Assembly (NCBI GenBank): GCA_964555935.1
Contig: CAZKUN010000149.1
Location: forward strand, 1 to 22,590
Reading direction: 5' to 3'
DNA from: CAZKUN01 sp964555935
Lineage (GTDB): Bacteria; Armatimonadota; Zipacnadia; Zipacnadales; VGFC01
Length of the DNA stretch: 22,590 bases
The notes under the pieces are model-generated. The model was not told the DNA's origin, made no database searches, and was given only the letters and a program-made list of their open reading frames with translations. Position numbers and translations under genes: made by a program. Position 1 is the first letter of the stretch, and every line of letters starts with the position of its first letter. Shown here piece after piece: positions 1-7,258 of the stretch.

Positions 1-1602
1 ATGACGTACGACGAGGGCTGGTATGGGGGGACGGCGATCCGCGCCCGCGAGTGGGTTGGGTATCTCTTCTCCAATCCCGCCCGCGCGCTATCGCGGGAGG
101 TCGTGCTGAAGCAGTGGTCCGCAAGTGGCGTTGGCGAAGGCGGCACGAAGATGGAAGAGCAGCAACCGGGCGCGCCCAAGCTTATCGACGGCGTGTTGGG
201 GTACTGGGTCAGCATGATCACCGGCGCGCGACCCGAGGAGCGGTCCGGGACCGCGCTGTTCACGGCGGGATGCGTCGCGGCGTTGTATCTCGTGCTGGCA
301 TCGGTTTGGGGGCGGGGCGCGGGCATCTTCGCGGTATTCGCGCTGGTCAGCATGCCACGGGTCTTCGTTCACGCTCACCTCGCCGCGTTGGATGTCCCCG
401 TGATGGCGACGAGTTTTGTCTCCGTCGCGCTGATGTTTGCGGCCGTGGCGCGACGCAGCACGTGGCTGGCGGTTCTCAGCGGGCTGGCTTGGGGCATCGC
501 CATGGCGTGCAAGATCAACGCGGTCTTTGTCCCCATGATTCTGGCGGCTTGGATTCTGTGGCTCCACCGCGACTTCGCCCTTCGCGCAGCCCTGTCACTG
601 GTGGGCGGAGGCATCGTGTCGTTCTTCCTGTCCTGGCCATGGCTCTGGTACGATACCATCCCGCATCTGAGCCGATACTTCGCCTTCCACCTCCGCCACT
701 ACCAGGTAGGGGTGAGCTACTTTGGCCATATCAGCGGCCAGCAACCGTGGCACTATCCCACCGTGATGACCATCATCACCACGCCGCCGGTCACGCTGCT
801 GCTTGGAATCGCCGGAGCCGTCATCGCCGTATCGCATCTGCGCAAGCCCAAGGCCGATGAGGGGGACGGGATGGTCCCGTGGCAGCGTTCTCTCAGCGCG
901 CTGCTTCTTATTGGTGCGGTCCTCAGCATCGGTTTCAATTCGCTCTCGAGCGCGCCGAAGTACGGGGGCGTGCGCTTGTTCATGCCGTTCTTCGTCTACC
1001 TCGCCGCGCTGGCGGGCGTCGCGTTTCACGCCATCTCGGAGCGCATTGCCCGCGCGCTTCCCGAGGCGCTGGGAGGCTCGCTCACGCCCGTCCGAGTCCG
1101 AGTGCTGCTGGCCGTGCTCGTGCTCGTCCCAGCGGTCCGCGCCACGCTCGACACGCACCCGTACCAGATGTCATACTACAACGCGTTCATCGGTGGCTTG
1201 CCGGGGGCCGCGGAGCGAGGCATGGAGGCAACGTACTGGGGCGATACATACGGCGCTGCCATCAAGCTTTTCTTTGATGCGCTTGGCCCGGATGACATTG
1301 TCTGGGTCGATCTGCCGGGCTGCGAGTGGATCGCCCGCACCACCTTGCCACTGGGGTTCAGGCCTGACCAGCTCTGCTCCGGTGGCGTGCCGCCGCCGGA
1401 GGCCACGTGGGCCGTCGTGCAGAACAAGGTCACCGAACTCCGGCCCGAGAGCAAGGCCCTCATCGCTGCGGGACCACCCGCCGCCACGATCTCGTTGCAT
1501 GGCGTGGTGCTGTCGTACGTGTTCGACCAGGCCGGCGTCCAGCGTGGATTGGCGCTGCTTGAGAAACTTGAGCCGGGAGAAGAGGCATCCATTGGCGATT
1601 AG
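1..1602 (+). CDS. GT39/ArnT-type membrane glycosyltransferase (5' end outside window)
   Basis: Likely transfers a sugar from a polyprenyl-phosphate donor on the outer face of the inner membrane (family knowledge). The frame is open from the first base and begins with the acidic motif YDEGWY, which in GT39/PMT-like enzymes follows the first membrane helix. That helix is missing, so the ATG at base 1 is probably internal and the true start lies upstream. Visible features are the conserved HAHLAALDVPVMA stretch (about residues 124-136), eight or so hydrophobic helices between residues 84 and 380, the PKYGGVRLFMPF segment (319-330), and a soluble C-terminal part with HPYQMSYYN (386-394) and a YWGDTY motif (412-417). 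The stop codon lies inside the next gene, an 11-base overlap, so the two are probably translationally coupled. The acceptor sugar or lipid cannot be read from sequence. Confidence 0.85.
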   Translation: MTYDEGWYGGTAIRAREWVGYLFSNPARALSREVVLKQWSASGVGEGGTKMEEQQPGAPKLIDGVLGYWVSMITGARPEERSGTALFTAGCVAALYLVLASVWGRGAGIFAVFALVSMPRVFVHAHLAALDVPVMATSFVSVALMFAAVARRSTWLAVLSGLAWGIAMACKINAVFVPMILAAWILWLHRDFALRAALSLVGGGIVSFFLSWPWLWYDTIPHLSRYFAFHLRHYQVGVSYFGHISGQQPWHYPTVMTIITTPPVTLLLGIAGAVIAVSHLRKPKADEGDGMVPWQRSLSALLLIGAVLSIGFNSLSSAPKYGGVRLFMPFFVYLAALAGVAFHAISERIARALPEALGGSLTPVRVRVLLAVLVLVPAVRATLDTHPYQMSYYNAFIGGLPGAAERGMEATYWGDTYGAAIKLFFDALGPDDIVWVDLPGCEWIARTTLPLGFRPDQLCSGGVPPPEATWAVVQNKVTELRPESKALIAAGPPAATISLHGVVLSYVFDQAGVQRGLALLEKLEPGEEASIGD

Positions 1603-2089
1603 CGCGGACGTCCTGAAGAGACTGCGGATGCTGATCCTGGACGTCGATGGCACGCTCACCGACGGATCCGTGTATTACGGCCTCGCCGATGGGCCGGTCA
1701 AGCGCTTCTACATCCGTGATGGGCAGGGGATCAGTAACATTCAGAAGCTCGGCGTGAGGGTTGCGTTCGTGACGGGTGATGTTTCCGAAGCGACCAGACT
1801 TCGCGCGCGCAAGCTGAAGATCGAGGATGTCCACGAGGGCATCGATGAGAAGGGGCCCGTGGTCCGCGATCTACTCGCGGAGCATGGCATCGATCCGAGC
1901 GAGGCCGCATACATGGGCGATGAACCTAGCGATATCGCCGGGATGGATGAGGTCGGTCTGGCGACTGCCCCGGCGGATGCGGTAGCTGAGGTCCGCGAGC
2001 GCGCCAACTGGGTGAGCGAGGCCATCGGCGGCTTCGGCGCCGTGCGCGAGCTGTGCGATGCCATTTGCCAGGCGAAGACGGAGTCGTAG
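1592..2089 (+). CDS. kdsC: KdsC-like HAD phosphatase (KDO-8-phosphate phosphatase family)
   Basis: A 165-residue HAD-superfamily phosphatase of the KdsC type, which removes phosphate from 3-deoxy-manno-octulosonate-8-phosphate or a related nonulosonate phosphate. Motif I is DVDGTLTDG with nucleophile D17 and acid D19. Motif II is VTGD (T61), motif III lysine is K87, and motif IV is GDEPSD (109-114), against the usual GDDxxD. The C-terminal APADA and GGFGAVREL stretches are typical of the family, and length matches the usual 160-190. The start is TTG at 1592: a strong purine site (GGGAGAAGAGG, 1575-1585) sits six bases before it, and no ATG fits before motif I. It overlaps the upstream glycosyltransferase by 11 bases. 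One oddity is TGD, where relatives usually have TGR. Substrate is inferred; no other KDO gene is in view. Confidence 0.85.
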   Translation: MAISADVLKRLRMLILDVDGTLTDGSVYYGLADGPVKRFYIRDGQGISNIQKLGVRVAFVTGDVSEATRLRARKLKIEDVHEGIDEKGPVVRDLLAEHGIDPSEAAYMGDEPSDIAGMDEVGLATAPADAVAEVRERANWVSEAIGGFGAVRELCDAICQAKTES

Positions 2090-2118
2090 CGACCGTGCCG
2101 GTCGAGAGGTGGGGAGTG

Positions 2119-2904
2119 ATGGATAGACCGCCCGCCAGTGACGTGCCACCGCCAGACCTGCCTGAGCTGCCCCCACCGTTGCCGACGGCCCCGGGGGCTC
2201 CTCCACCCCCGGCTGAAGCGCCGCCGCTCGTGCCGGCGCCGACCCTCCCGCCTCCACCTCTGACAGACCCCGAGGATGAAGTTCCGGCTGATCCGCGGCT
2301 CCCGTGGGTGACAGCGGTGCCGCTCGTTGTGACTGGGCTCGTTTCGCAGGTGCTCTCGGCCGTGCCATTCTTGGCGGGGGTGGCGTCAGTCGGGTGGTTG
2401 TCCATGTTGCCAGTCATGCTTCCCCAAGTGCTGGGCTACGCCGGCCTTAGCGCGTGCTGTTGGGTTGCGGCAGACCGCTGGCTAGTCCGCTGGGTGCGTC
2501 CCTGGCGCTGGGCGGCGGCCTTGGTGGCCCCGCCTGTGTTGACGATTCCACTATGGATTCCCCGCTTCGCGACCGGAGGCTCGGCGGTGGGGATGCCGGT
2601 AACGGCCGTGTACATTGGCGCGGATGTGGCCACCGCATTCGTGGTTGGCGTGTTGGTGGCGCGGGCGGCCGGTGACGGTGGGCCGCGTCACGCGCTTCGG
2701 CTTATCGGAGCCGCGGGCGGGCTGTTCCTGGTCAGAGGGCTGGTGATGCGAGGTATGTGGACGACACTGACCTCGATAACTCTGTATGCCGGCATTGACC
2801 TCATGTTGTGGACAGGTGTCTCGTCCCTCGCGAAGGGCCTCGGCATCGGGGCGTCGCTGGCGATCGGACTAGCCATCGCCAGGAAGCGCGCGGGGGCAGC
2901 TTGA
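2119..2904 (+). CDS. Membrane protein with proline-rich N-terminus, unknown function
   Basis: 261 residues. ATG 2119 was chosen because GAGGTGGGG (2106-2114) lies just upstream; an earlier in-frame start at 2053 would overlap the phosphatase gene. Residues 5-55 are strongly proline-rich and acidic-poor, ending in an acidic DPEDEVPADP stretch, and are probably cytoplasmic or an extended linker. Residues 63-260 hold five or six hydrophobic segments separated by short arginine-rich turns (DRWLVRWVRPWRW, about 122-134). The following gene shares a W-x-x-ADR...RP-x-RWA block and a similar final pair of helices, so the two look like diverged tandem copies. I do not recognise a named family. Its place between two glycosyltransferases suggests a role in envelope glycan assembly or regulation of it, which is inference only. 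Confidence 0.8.
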   Translation: MDRPPASDVPPPDLPELPPPLPTAPGAPPPPAEAPPLVPAPTLPPPPLTDPEDEVPADPRLPWVTAVPLVVTGLVSQVLSAVPFLAGVASVGWLSMLPVMLPQVLGYAGLSACCWVAADRWLVRWVRPWRWAAALVAPPVLTIPLWIPRFATGGSAVGMPVTAVYIGADVATAFVVGVLVARAAGDGGPRHALRLIGAAGGLFLVRGLVMRGMWTTLTSITLYAGIDLMLWTGVSSLAKGLGIGASLAIGLAIARKRAGAA

Positions 2905-2973
2905 CCGGCAGGCACCCGCGTCCCCATCGTCGAATAGGTCGAAACACGCAGCAACACACGTAGCAGAGGGCCG

Positions 2974-3711
2974 ATGAACCCCACCGACGATCCACTCGTC
3001 GATGCCGACGACACTCGCCAGACGCCACCCGCGTCGATGACCCGACCGAAGGTGCGTTGGACGCTGTCGACCACGGCTGTTCCCAGCCACACGGTCTTGT
3101 ACGCGTGCCTGGCGGGAGTCTTGGGTGGTCTGATCGTAGCGCCCGCCGCGTACGTGAACGGATGGGCGCCGGCGTGGCTCGCGGGATCGGTGATCGCCGG
3201 TTGGCGCGGGCTGTTGCTTGCCGGCTGGGCCGTCGTCGCCGATCGGCTCATTCCGTCCGTGCCTCGGCCGGCGCGGTGGGCCCTGGCGTTCGGACTCATT
3301 GGGCTCATTCCCGATCTCGAGGTCGGGCTCTACGCTTATATCGTCATCGTGACCAGGACCATCAAGTTCCCCATCCTGATGCTGATCGTGTGGGTCCTCG
3401 TTGCCGCGCTGCGCGACAGCGTTCTCGGGCTGAGCCTGGGCTGGAGCGTGGAGCAACCGAGTGGAGCGCGCTGGAAGTCGGCGGCCGTCGCGGGCAGCGT
3501 GTGGGGCGCCTACCGGATCGTGGCGATCCTCGTGGGCGGGCCCGCGCTGGGCCTGCCGGTCGTGGCCTACGGGTCGGCCGAGTTGCTCGTGCAGATTACC
3601 GTGTCGCTCATGCTGGCCGCGGCGCTCATCGGATGGACCTTCGCCGGACGACTCCGCTATGCCGTCGAGACACGCGTCGCGCCGGAACAACCGGTTCAGG
3701 AGCCCGAGTGA
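2974..3711 (+). CDS. Membrane protein, probable paralogue of the preceding gene
   Basis: 245 residues, ATG 2974 preceded by AGAGGG (2963-2968). A polar 35-residue N-terminus is followed by about six hydrophobic segments to residue 228 and a short charged tail. The block AGWAVVADR...RPARWALAF (about residues 84-111) matches GLSACCWVAADR...RPWRWAAAL of the upstream protein in spacing and content, and both end with a G-x-x-x-x-x-R-x-x-x-x-x-G stretch followed by two helices. It lacks the proline-rich leader of its neighbour. The stop is four bases before the ATG of the GT2 gene, so the genes form one operon. No family recognised; a function in polysaccharide assembly is suggested by position only. 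Confidence 0.8.
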   Translation: MNPTDDPLVDADDTRQTPPASMTRPKVRWTLSTTAVPSHTVLYACLAGVLGGLIVAPAAYVNGWAPAWLAGSVIAGWRGLLLAGWAVVADRLIPSVPRPARWALAFGLIGLIPDLEVGLYAYIVIVTRTIKFPILMLIVWVLVAALRDSVLGLSLGWSVEQPSGARWKSAAVAGSVWGAYRIVAILVGGPALGLPVVAYGSAELLVQITVSLMLAAALIGWTFAGRLRYAVETRVAPEQPVQEPE

Positions 3712-3715
3712 GCGC

Positions 3716-4582
3716 ATGGCCAGGCCCACGCTCTCGATCTGCATCGTCAACTGGAACACGCGCGACTACCTGCGCGAGTGCCTTCAGTCCTTGCGCGACA
3801 CCTCCGCCGATCTTGCCCCCCAGATAATCGTGGTCGACAACGCCTCGTCCGACGCGAGCGCGGAAATGGTCTCGGCGGACTTCCCCGACGTGACGCTCAT
3901 CGCCAACGATGAGAATTTCGGCTACGCCGCAGCCAACAATCAGGCCCTCGATCTGGCGACAGGCGAGCTGAAGCTGCTCCTGAATCCCGACGTCGTGTTC
4001 CCTGACGGGGCGTTGCAGGGCCTGATCGACGCGATCGAGCGGCACCCGCAAGCGGGAGCGCTCGCGCCGCGACTGGTTCATCCCGATGGTCGCGGCCAGC
4101 TCTCGTGTCGGAGTTTCCCGGATCCCGAGGTGATCATCTACGAGTTCCTCGGACTGAGCAGGCTCTTCTCGCGAAGCCGTCGATTCGGGCGGTACCGCAT
4201 GGGTTGGTGGGGACATGATGAGGAGCGGGCGGTCGACCAACCGATGGCGTCGGTGCTCTTGCTGCGCGCGGCCACGCTGGATGAAACCGGCCACTTCGAC
4301 GAGCAATTCCCCATCTTCTTCAACGATGTCGATCTCTGTCGGAGGATGTGGGACGCGGGGTGGGAGGTGTGGTTCACGCCGGAGGTCACGATCGTCCACC
4401 ACGTCGGGGCCAGCACGCGACAGGTCCGGGCAGCAATGGTCCGCGAGTCACACGCAAGCTTGCTGCAGTACTATGAGAAGCACTACCGCGGTCGCGTGGG
4501 GTGGCTAACGTACGTCACCGCGCGCGCGCTCATTCGCCTAGGTGGCGCGGTACGGTATGCGATCGCCCGCCTGCGGTCCTAG
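3716..4582 (+). CDS. GT2 family glycosyltransferase, rhamnosyltransferase-like
   Basis: 288 residues, full length for WbbL-like GT2 enzymes, which add a deoxysugar from a nucleotide-sugar to a lipid-linked or polysaccharide acceptor at the cytoplasmic face of the membrane. The N-terminus LSICIVNWNTRDYLRECL is the typical nucleotide-binding strand. VVDNASSD (39-46), ENFGYAAANN (66-75) and LLLNPDV (87-93, in place of a DxD motif) follow. The acceptor part has FDEQFPIFFNDVDLCRR (194-210), with the catalytic-base region, and HHVGAST (228-234). The C-terminal 30 residues are basic and hydrophobic, which suggests membrane attachment. It starts at ATG 3716, with CAGGAG at 3697-3702 as a distant ribosome site, four bases after the previous stop. 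It is the last gene of the operon and ends at a convergent junction. The exact donor is not readable. Confidence 0.9.
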   Translation: MARPTLSICIVNWNTRDYLRECLQSLRDTSADLAPQIIVVDNASSDASAEMVSADFPDVTLIANDENFGYAAANNQALDLATGELKLLLNPDVVFPDGALQGLIDAIERHPQAGALAPRLVHPDGRGQLSCRSFPDPEVIIYEFLGLSRLFSRSRRFGRYRMGWWGHDEERAVDQPMASVLLLRAATLDETGHFDEQFPIFFNDVDLCRRMWDAGWEVWFTPEVTIVHHVGASTRQVRAAMVRESHASLLQYYEKHYRGRVGWLTYVTARALIRLGGAVRYAIARLRS

Positions 4583-4590
4583 GCGCGATC
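4561..4590. terminator. Stem-loop spanning the convergent GT2 / minus-strand junction
   Basis: GATCGC and GCCT (with a two-base bulge between them) can pair with AGGC and GCGATC around an 8-base loop. The structure covers the GT2 stop codon and reaches the stop of the opposing gene, only six bases apart. There is no T-run on either side, so intrinsic termination is possible but not shown. Confidence 0.45.
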
Positions 4591-5092
4591 ACTCCGCGAA
4601 CATCTGCGTGTCGCGGCCCTTCTGTATCGCGGTGATGAACGGGAGGTCGTATGTGAGCCTCCACGCATTCGCCCCGAGCTTCAGGGCGATATCGCCGCTG
4701 ACCTGCGCCGCATCGTCAGGCGACCACGTGGCGTGGTAATACAGCGTCACCGACACGGTGGCGGATGTGTGAGTCGGCGAGTAGACCGGTTCCCCGATCT
4801 CCCAGTTGTCGATCGAGCGGAAGATCTGGCCGCAGACGCGGTCCATGTCCTGGGGAGTGGTGCCGGCTTGAGCGGCGGGGGAGATCAGCTCATACGCGCG
4901 CTGATAGTTGCCTGTCCGGAGCGCAACGAGGTACTCGTACGTGACGAGGTCCGCGCCATACTCCGGCAACGCAGGCCTCCTCGCCAGAAACAGCTTGTAC
5001 GCTCCAAACGCGAGCGCCGCGAACACGACCAGCCCGAGTATCTTCTTGATGAGCGCCGCATGCCTCGGCCTAAGCAGCTCTTTTCGCGCCAC
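4589..5092 (-). CDS. Small single-span membrane protein with NTF2/DUF4878-like extracytoplasmic domain
   Basis: 167 residues. The start is GTG at 5092, with a G-rich stretch (CTGGGGGCAC) just upstream and no better in-frame ATG. A basic N-terminus (residues 1-16) leads into one membrane helix (about 17-35), giving an N-in topology. The exported part starts with a segment (YEYLVALRTGNYQRAYELIS, about 52-71) that resembles the first helices of DUF4878/NTF2-like domains, in which a cone-shaped fold is built around a helix pair and a curved sheet. The rest, with strands such as ATVSVTLYYHATW, fits that fold. The gene begins 52 bases after the TPR lipoprotein and is probably co-transcribed with it. 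Family placement is tentative, with no catalytic motif and no known ligand. Confidence 0.7.
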   Translation of the reverse strand: MARKELLRPRHAALIKKILGLVVFAALAFGAYKLFLARRPALPEYGADLVTYEYLVALRTGNYQRAYELISPAAQAGTTPQDMDRVCGQIFRSIDNWEIGEPVYSPTHTSATVSVTLYYHATWSPDDAAQVSGDIALKLGANAWRLTYDLPFITAIQKGRDTQMFAE

Positions 5093-5144
5093 GCGTGCCC
5101 CCAGGTGTGTGATGGATTTCCGAGCAAGTGCCCCACGCAGACGC

Positions 5145-6170
5145 CTACTCGCCTCGCAGAGCCGTCACTTTCTCTCGCAGGGCCGTCTCGATCTCAACCA
5201 GCCGCTCGTCACTGGCGTGGAGCCTGGGATACTGCTGGGCTTTCGCCAGAGCGACGACGACGTTCTCGAGGTCCTCGATCCGGGCGCGTCTGAGCAGCGC
5301 GTCGGCAAGCCATGCGTGGGCGTCGCCGTTGCGCGGGCACTTCTCGATGGCGCACGCGCTTAGCTCAGAGATCGCGTCGTCCACGTGGCCCTGCTCGAGC
5401 AGCACGGCCGCCGCCGCTACAAGAGCCTCGCCATCGCCGCGCTCGATGGTGTCCGCTCTTCGCGCAGCGGCCCGCGCCTCATCCAGATTCTCGCCTTCCT
5501 TGAGCAGCAACCACGCGAGGCTCGTAAGATAGATCGGGTTTTGGGCGTCCAGTTGGGATGACTTGCGATACTGCGTGATCGCTTCGTCAAGCCTGCCCTG
5601 AGCCGCGTACACCCAGCCCAATTCGCCTGTCGCCTTGGCGTCATCGGGCGCGAGGTCGCGCGCCTTTTCAAGCGCGGTCGCCGCGGCCGGCAACGAGCCC
5701 TCCTTCACTCGCACGAAGCCAAGCGTCTTCCACGCGTCGACGAGCGTATCGTCCAGCGCAAGCGCCTCGCGCAGGTATCTTGCGGCTTGGCCCAGCCGCC
5801 CCGCCGCAAGACACATCCTCCCAGCGGCCAGCAATGGCTCGGGGAGTTCCGGTTGCAGGCTGTGTGCCATCTCGACGGCATTCAGACCGGGATTGGTGAT
5901 CTTGAGTTCCGCACACGCGAGCGCCAGCCCGAGTTGCGCGTCGTAGCTGTTGCTGTTCAGTTCCACGGCCCGCTTGAAGACGACAAACGCGTCGTTTGGC
6001 TGGTCCGCGGCCAGGTAGGCGTTGCCCGCGGCTATCTGGGCCGATAGAGACCGCTTGTTCAGCTCGGCCTCGTTGCCCGCCTTACCGGCGGGCCCGGTGC
6101 CCATGGGGCATCCGCCAAGCAGGACGGTCGCGAGGGCGAGAGCGCATGCGGCGGCAAGTCGGTGCTTCAT
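5145..6170 (-). CDS. TPR-repeat lipoprotein
   Basis: 341 residues. ATG 6170 was chosen over GTG 6200 because it gives a clean lipoprotein signal peptide (MKHRLAAACALALATVLLGGC) with lipobox LGGC, Cys21, and AAGGA lies upstream. Mature residues are an alpha-helical repeat array: successive units of about 34 residues carry the TPR pattern (W/L at 4, G at 8, Y at 11, A at 20, A at 27), for example AWKTLGFVRVKEGSLPAAATALEKA and ATGELGWVYAAQGRLDEAITQY. About seven or eight repeats can be made out. Such proteins are protein-protein scaffolds in the periplasm, often for secretin or pilus assembly. The upstream gene encodes an STN/secretin-type domain and the downstream one an exported NTF2-like domain, so a joint envelope role is plausible. 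Partners are unknown. Confidence 0.85.
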   Translation of the reverse strand: MKHRLAAACALALATVLLGGCPMGTGPAGKAGNEAELNKRSLSAQIAAGNAYLAADQPNDAFVVFKRAVELNSNSYDAQLGLALACAELKITNPGLNAVEMAHSLQPELPEPLLAAGRMCLAAGRLGQAARYLREALALDDTLVDAWKTLGFVRVKEGSLPAAATALEKARDLAPDDAKATGELGWVYAAQGRLDEAITQYRKSSQLDAQNPIYLTSLAWLLLKEGENLDEARAAARRADTIERGDGEALVAAAAVLLEQGHVDDAISELSACAIEKCPRNGDAHAWLADALLRRARIEDLENVVVALAKAQQYPRLHASDERLVEIETALREKVTALRGE

Positions 6171-6251
6171 CAATGGCGCGTTCCTTGGTGAGGTCATCAC
6201 TGTCTGGCGGTGTGTTCGCGAGCCGCCCGGCGGAGCCCTGCAGAGAACGAC

Positions 6252-6290
6252 GAAGCGGGGAGCCCCTTTCCGGGTGAGGCTCCCCGCTTC
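6252..6290. terminator. Perfect 13-bp stem-loop between STN and TPR genes
   Basis: GAAGCGGGGAGCC (6252-6264) pairs exactly with GGCTCCCCGCTTC (6278-6290) around a 13-base loop. On the minus strand it lies 50 bases after the STN-glycine gene stop and 80 bases before the TPR lipoprotein start. The following bases are only mildly T-rich. It could terminate or attenuate read-through into the TPR gene, or protect the upstream mRNA end. Confidence 0.5.
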
Positions 6291-6340
6291 TGCGCGACGA
6301 CTTGCTTGATCCTCGGCATCAGCCGATGCAAACCGAGGGA

Positions 6341-7087
6341 TTAGAATCCGCCAAATCCTACATTCCCATATCCGCCTCCGCCGCCGCCGTATCCACCACC
6401 ACCATATCCTCCGCCTCCTCCACGGTTGCCATAGCCGCCGCCACCGCCGCCGCCGCCGCGACCGCCATAGCCTCCGCCACGGTTGCCACGGCCACCACCG
6501 CCGCCACCGCGGCCTCCATAGCCTCCGCCCTGGTTGCCATACCCGCCGCCGCCCCGGTTGCCGAGGCCGCTCGACGACATGTACCCGCCGATGGCGATGC
6601 CACCGAACATGCTGGCGATGAGCGCTGGGTCGGTGTGGTTGAGCTTAATGACTCGGAGGAGCACTGCGTCAGGCGCATCGTCGTCGGTGTCGTTAGGTAC
6701 CACGGTGCCGACCTGGACATCTCTGGTCGGGGGCCTGATGCGGGGATCGATGCTGGGAATCGCGGGCCTGGGATCGCGCACGTGTGGGAGCGGCTTCGGC
6801 TCCACGACGTAGATTTCACCGTCGAGTCGCGCGACTGCGCCGGCGGCCTTTGCGATGACCTTGATGGCCTGCGCCGGCGTCACGTCCTTCAGCGAGACCG
6901 TGACGTTCCCACGCACTTCAGCGCCAACGCTTAGATTCAGCCCGGCTTTCTGGGCAATAGTCGAGAGCAGCGTGTGGACGTCGGCATCAGTGGCGTCCAA
7001 CGTGACGCGCGCGGCCTCTTCCTGGGCCACGGCCATACACGCGGCACCGAGGGCGATTACTACGAACAGTCCGGCGACTTTCTTCAT
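6341..7087 (-). CDS. Exported STN/secretin-N0 domain protein with glycine-tyrosine-rich tail
   Basis: 248 residues, ATG 7087 preceded by AGGAGG nine bases upstream. A signal peptide (residues 1-22, cleavage near AVA-QE) leads to a secretin N0/STN-like domain (about 26-97). Its typical pattern is LDATDADVHTLLSTIAQKAG, then NVTVSLKDVTPAQAIKVIAK. In PilQ, GspD and TonB-dependent receptors this domain faces the periplasm and contacts partner proteins. After a proline/aspartate linker there is a short strand-helix piece (LLRVIKLNHTDPALIASMFGG, 143-163) like the start of a second secretin N domain, and then about 75 residues of almost pure Gly with Arg, Tyr and Asn. The beta-barrel secretin domain is absent, so it cannot be a complete secretin. 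It may be a truncated relative or a specialised surface protein. It is divergent from the large lyase-type gene. Confidence 0.8.
   Translation of the reverse strand: MKKVAGLFVVIALGAACMAVAQEEAARVTLDATDADVHTLLSTIAQKAGLNLSVGAEVRGNVTVSLKDVTPAQAIKVIAKAAGAVARLDGEIYVVEPKPLPHVRDPRPAIPSIDPRIRPPTRDVQVGTVVPNDTDDDAPDAVLLRVIKLNHTDPALIASMFGGIAIGGYMSSSGLGNRGGGGYGNQGGGYGGRGGGGGGRGNRGGGYGGRGGGGGGGGYGNRGGGGGYGGGGYGGGGGGYGNVGFGGF
6344..6562. repeat. Glycine-codon low-complexity tract (GGN repeats)
   Basis: On the plus strand this stretch is a run of CCN triplets (CCGCCGCCGCC, CCACCACCACC) with repeated TATCC and GTTGCC breaks. On the coding minus strand it gives units such as GGYGGRGGGGG and GYGNRGGGGG. The variation between units is in codon third positions and short insertions, as expected of slippage-prone expansion. 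The tract belongs to the C-terminus of the STN protein and is not a CRISPR array or insertion element. Confidence 0.85.
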
Positions 7088-7258
7088 GGCTACATGCCTC
7101 CTGGTGGGAACGGACCCTTACTCCTATACAACGTAGTAGATGCGGTCTCGGTTTACTCCCTTGGACTTTTCTTCGTCCCTCGCGGTTCCTACGAGAGCAG
7201 AAGGATCGGCCTGCCCGCCCGCCGAATCCCTCATTACACTTGTGGCAAAGGACCATCA

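Noticed and set aside
803..1591. Long in-frame extension upstream of the KdsC-like gene
   Set aside because: Translation is arginine-serine-rich shadow of the glycosyltransferase; the TTG 1592 start has a strong ribosome site and fits the family length.
6344..6562. Possible CRISPR or satellite array
   Set aside because: The repeats are triplet-based, in frame, irregular and without spacers; they encode the glycine tail.
6974..7258. Extension of the large secreted protein upstream to 6974
   Set aside because: It would overlap the start of the STN gene on the other strand, has no ribosome site, and would bury the signal peptide that begins at ATG 7259.
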